A stretch of 64,000 nucleotides of DNA from positions 2,170,001 to 2,234,000 of the forward strand of contig NZ_CP019791.1 of the NCBI RefSeq assembly GCF_002007645.1. The letters are read 5' to 3'. Below the pieces are notes generated by a model. It was given only the letters and a program-made list of their open reading frames with translations, had not been told where the DNA came from and made no database searches. The position numbers and the translations under genes were made by a program. The stretch comes from Anaerohalosphaera lusitana (GTDB lineage Bacteria > Planctomycetota > Phycisphaerae > Sedimentisphaerales > Anaerohalosphaeraceae). Below are positions 61,054-64,000 of the stretch, in pieces. How positions within the stretch are numbered: the first letter of the stretch is position 1; every line of letters starts with the position of its first letter.

Positions 61054-62163
61054 ATGGATTTAACCGAGTATGTGCAAAGACAAAAACACGTCGTCGCTCA
61101 ACAGAGCAGGGCGGTCAGGGACTTTACGGTCTTTGACTACAACTACATCCCGGAAAAACCGTTTATCAGAAGCGAATCAAAGCAGATCATCGATGCTATG
61201 CTGCGGTTTGACGTTTCCGGCATTGCGACTAATTTTGCGGTCATAGGCTCTAGAGGTTCCGGAAAGACGCTTACCATGAAATACCTGGCCAGGGTCGTTC
61301 CGGCCCAGACCGATCTTAGCATGCGGTATGTCAACTGCCGGCATCACAATACCAGCTTCAAGATACTCGCAAGGCTGCTCAACAAGAGGTGTACTGGCCT
61401 AAGTCTCGACAAGCTCTTTGAGATGTTCAGTGAATCGATCACCGGCAAAACGGTCTTCGTGCTGGATGAGGTCGATCTTATGAGCGCAAAGGACAAAAAC
61501 CGCGACATCCTCTACCTGCTCAGCAGAAGCGAAAAGCCTGTTATGGTGATAATGCTCTCAAACAATCCGCATCTTTTAAGGGAGCTCGATGCGGCTTCTA
61601 AAAGCTCGCTTCAACTGGTGCAGATGCATTTTGCCAATTACAACGCTGAGCAGATAAACGCTATCCTGCTGGAGAGGGCACAGAAGGGTCTTGTCAGTTA
61701 CGACTATACAGAAGTCTCTGAAATCGCGGCAATGACCACCAAAAAGACCAACTCCGATACTCGGGTTGCGATAAAGACGCTTTACTATAACGTCACCGAA
61801 CCGCAAAAGTCGGTCGAGTCGTGCTTTGAGAATGCCCGCAAGGACATCGTCATCGATGTAATAAACGATCTGTCCGATCAGAACCTGTTAATCCTCACTG
61901 CCGCCGCACAGAATAAATCCGATCTCACCAAGAACATTTATGACCTGTACTGCAGGTTGTGCCGCAGTCAGTGTGAAAAGCCCTTCAGCTATGTTTACTA
62001 TTATTCCAATCTTGGCTACCTGCAGTCGATTGGGCTGATTGCGCTGGTCTCGACGAAATTCGGCAGGACGTATACCAATCGCGTGGTCCTAACCTTCAAC
62101 CACAGCATCCTCTTCGACACCTGTCGGCTGAGGTTTTCAAGAGTACCCGCACCCCGGAGTTAA
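61054..62163 (+). CDS. Orc1/Cdc6-like AAA+ replication initiator
   Basis: The 369-aa protein has the archaeal Cdc6/Orc1 layout. P-loop GSRGSGKT (65-72), Walker B VFVLDEVD (134-141), sensor 1 (LSNN, 168-171), a sensor-2-like SDTRVAIKTL (234-243) and a C-terminal winged helix (270-365). In archaea it binds origin boxes and loads the helicase. Bacterial elements rarely carry such a protein. The gene is bracketed by boxes A and B, and its stop codon lies within box B'. Box positions suggest autoregulation or origin function. Alternative: a DnaC/other initiator-associated AAA+; the motif order favours Cdc6. Confidence 0.8.
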   Translation: MDLTEYVQRQKHVVAQQSRAVRDFTVFDYNYIPEKPFIRSESKQIIDAMLRFDVSGIATNFAVIGSRGSGKTLTMKYLARVVPAQTDLSMRYVNCRHHNTSFKILARLLNKRCTGLSLDKLFEMFSESITGKTVFVLDEVDLMSAKDKNRDILYLLSRSEKPVMVIMLSNNPHLLRELDAASKSSLQLVQMHFANYNAEQINAILLERAQKGLVSYDYTEVSEIAAMTTKKTNSDTRVAIKTLYYNVTEPQKSVESCFENARKDIVIDVINDLSDQNLLILTAAAQNKSDLTKNIYDLYCRLCRSQCEKPFSYVYYYSNLGYLQSIGLIALVSTKFGRTYTNRVVLTFNHSILFDTCRLRFSRVPAPRS

Positions 62164-62168
62164 TGCGT
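62151..62168. repeat. Box B' overlapping the orc stop codon
   Basis: ACCCCGGAGTTAATGCGT differs from box B (61034-61051) at one base. It is flanked by CCGCAC / GTGCGG, a 6-bp inverted repeat. Confidence 0.6.
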
Positions 62169-62339
62169 GCGGTGATATTAACATAGCGTTGATACATTAA
62201 ATTGATGCAGCATAGAATGATTTAAATCAGCAGATACACACAGCCATAAGTAAAAGCTGACGTGTAAACTGCGGGGCGGGTCCTAACCTCTAGCTTTGAT
62301 GTTGAAGAATATTCATAGGGCTTCACTGGGAGCAGTTTG
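62164..62339. other. Candidate origin flank, AT-rich
   Basis: The region from the orc stop to the decayed acyltransferase gene is AT-rich, especially about 62175-62250, and contains box A' (62260-62274, inverted relative to box A). It has no gene. It may be the element's unwinding region. Confidence 0.4.
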
Positions 62340-62783
62340 ATTGCATCTTGTTCTGCCATCAGGCATCATCTGATCCGCTCGGTGATATCTGCGATGAACC
62401 TGCGAACTTGGCTGTATGCTTTTGGGCCTGCTCTGGAACATCGTATTTCCCATCAACAAGGAAATGTGGACCAGTTCGTTTACCGTCTTCACTGCTGGTC
62501 TGAGCTTTCTGCTGCTCGCAGTCTTCTACAGCATTATCGACGTGATAGGTTTTAGCCGATGGGCTTTCCCCTTTGTTCTCATCGGCCTCAATGCCATTAC
62601 CATTTATCTTGGTGCCCATCATGCAATCAACTTCGGCTACACGACCAATTTCTTTTTCGCAGGTCTAGTAAACAAGGTCGGTGGGGCAACTGGGGCCATT
62701 TCATTTGGGCTTTCGGTTTCATCCTTATTGAACTAACGTTCTTGTACGTGCTCTATAAAAAGAAGCTATTTTTGAAGGTCTAG
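62340..62783 (+). pseudogene. 3' remnant of an acyltransferase-like (DUF5009/HGSNAT-type) membrane protein gene
   Basis: The frame encodes LLGLLWNIVFPINKEMWTSSF and IGLNAITIYLGAHHAINFGYT, the C-terminal membrane part of the DUF5009/heparan-alpha-glucosaminide acetyltransferase-like family. A frameshift near 62690 moves the true C-terminus (FGFILIELTFLYVLYKKK) into another frame. The N-terminal half is absent. A gene for the same family begins at 63328 and is apparently intact. Confidence 0.7.
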
Positions 62784-62937
62784 GGCACGAAGGTGTGTAT
62801 TTCCTGGGAAGTTTCTTGTCGGATGATTGACAGCTCTGAGTAATAGCCATTGGTGAAGCCCAGGGAGGGAAATGTTAGAAATATTTTTACAGGATAGTGA
62901 ACGACAGGAGTTTTTTGAAGGTGTAAACTGCAGGTAT

Positions 62938-63157
62938 GGACGATATTACACTTTCAAGACGTGATAACATTGTGCGGGCGATCCGCTTTGACGGGACCGA
63001 GTATATACCGATGACGTTCCATATCAATGAGGCCTGCTGGGAGCATTATCAGGCGGAATTCCGGAAGAGCTTATGGTGGAGCATCCGTTTATGTTCCTCG
63101 AGGCATGGAGAAAGCAGTCTCGGCCGTAATTGGGACAGCAGATGCCTGAGTAGATAG
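62938..63157 (+). pseudogene. Remnant of a UroD-like gene
   Basis: The first 40 codons resemble a UroD-family start (SRRDNIVRAIRFDGTEYIPMTFHINEACWEHYQ), but a frameshift follows; the continuing sense (EELMVEHPFMFLEAWRKQ) lies in another frame. The rest is missing. A full-length relative is at 751-1854. Confidence 0.6.
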
Positions 63158-63327
63158 ACAGGTCTCATGTAGATCCGCTTGGCTGCAAGTGGGAGACGGC
63201 GGTCCTATGACTCTTCTTGTTTTCAGAGTTGGTTCCAGTCGGGGATTGAAAGCATCTGCTCGGACTTTTTACCGTGGTAACCTAAATAACCAGGACACAA
63301 ATAAAACCAACTGGAGTTCAAAGATAA

Positions 63328-64000
63328 ATGAGCCAAACGCAAGAGGCACAAACAATAAATGTCAAGTCCAAGCGTCTCGTATCACTTGATGCACTTCGCG
63401 GTTTCGATATGTTCTGGATCGTCGGCGGTGATCGGCTTCTCAAAGCTCTGCTGTTGGTTATGGGCCTGGAAAGCGCGCATGCCGCAGTCAGCAAGCAGTT
63501 CATACACGCCCCTTGGCACGGCTTCACCGCTTATGATCTCATATTCCCGCTTTTTCTGTTCATTTCTGGTGTTACGATGCCTTTCTCCCTCGGCAAGCAG
63601 ATCCAGACCGGTACCCCGCGAAGCAAAATTTATCTCAAGATATTCAAACGCGGCCTTCTGCTTGTGCTGCTTGGCTGCATCTATAACGGCATGCTCAGTC
63701 TGGATTTTGCTAACCTGCGATACCCCAGCGTTTTGGGCTTTATCGGGCTATCCTGGATGTTTGCTGCTCTTATCTTTGTAAACACCACCTGGAAATCTCA
63801 GCTCGGCTGGACTGCCGGTCTGCTCCTTGTTTATTGGGGCGCAATGACATTCGTTCCCGTTCCCGGCCATGGGGCAGGCGATCTTTCCATGGAAGGCAAT
63901 CTTGTCGGCTACATCGACCGCCTGATCTTGCCAGGCAAACTCTACCGCGGTGTTTTCGATCCGCAGGGCACCTTTTCGCTTGTCACGGGTACAGGTACCG
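63328..64000 (+). CDS. DUF5009/HGSNAT-like acyltransferase, 3' end beyond window
   Basis: The frame from ATG 63328 to the window edge has no stop. The start (KRLVSLDALRGFDMFWIVGGD) and multiple membrane segments (TAYDLIFPLFLFISGV, LGFIGLSWMFAALIF) match membrane acyltransferases of the DUF5009 family, relatives of the human lysosomal HGSNAT. They transfer acetyl groups across membranes to amino sugars. Its family fits the sugar-degradation genes at the start of the window. Confidence 0.75.
   Translation, partial: MSQTQEAQTINVKSKRLVSLDALRGFDMFWIVGGDRLLKALLLVMGLESAHAAVSKQFIHAPWHGFTAYDLIFPLFLFISGVTMPFSLGKQIQTGTPRSKIYLKIFKRGLLLVLLGCIYNGMLSLDFANLRYPSVLGFIGLSWMFAALIFVNTTWKSQLGWTAGLLLVYWGAMTFVPVPGHGAGDLSMEGNLVGYIDRLILPGKLYRGVFDPQGTFSLVTGTGT

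Overview
The window looks like a chromosomal segment of a Planctomycetota bacterium, probably of the Phycisphaerae/Sedimentisphaerales type. This is inferred from the gene style: sialic-acid genes with a Kelch-symporter fusion, large secreted proteins with dockerin-like C-termini, and HDOD/PAS signalling cassettes. No rRNA or other direct taxonomic marker is present. Coordinates and motifs were read by eye; no similarity search was run.

Layout. (1) 1-17.5 kb is ordinary chromosome: the end of an N-acetylneuraminate lyase gene, a UroD-like protein and a Kelch/sodium-symporter fusion; a PilZ protein; a signalling cluster of two histidine kinases, an HDOD response regulator and two more regulators; a PEGA lipoprotein; pheT without its usual tRNA-binding insert; a 6S-like RNA; lon; and tRNA-Asp(GTC). 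(2) 17.5-33.2 kb is a mobile-element half starting at tRNA-Asp: tyrosine integrase, excisionase-like protein, a primase joining PriS-like and PriL-FeS-like parts, an ISL3 insertion with perfect 24-bp ends and 8-bp target duplication, then a long minus-strand operon with HerA-like ATPase, GrpE-like, DnaK, vWA, RuvB-like and J-like/membrane proteins. (3) 33.3-42.5 kb is a complete type I-C CRISPR-Cas locus with 19 identical repeats. (4) 42.7-48.6 kb is a giant secreted subtilisin-like protease. (5) 49-62.2 kb is a second mobile-element half: a ubiquitin-like conjugation cassette (Ubl, E2-RING fusion, JAMM protease, E1), DUF2958 and RadC-type plasmid genes, a HerA-like ATPase fused to a nuclease-like domain, a PD-(D/E)xK protein, a coiled-coil membrane protein and an Orc1/Cdc6-like initiator flanked by repeated boxes. 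(6) 62.3-64 kb is decayed chromosome: remnants of an acyltransferase-like and a UroD-like gene, then the start of an intact acyltransferase-like gene.

How the parts may work together (inference). The element carries archaeo-eukaryotic replication parts (Orc1/Cdc6 plus PriS/PriL-like primase) rather than DnaA/DnaG or Rep proteins, and probably replicates from boxes around the orc gene. HerA-like ATPases, membrane coiled-coil proteins and nuclease-like domains could form a transfer or segregation machine. The DnaK/GrpE/J-like set with vWA and RuvB-like proteins looks like a dedicated chaperone-ATPase module. The Ubl-E2/RING-JAMM-E1 cassette looks like a compact protein-tagging system. The two unusual modules, 23.9-33.2 kb and 49.2-55.9 kb, are the main candidates for poorly described biology.
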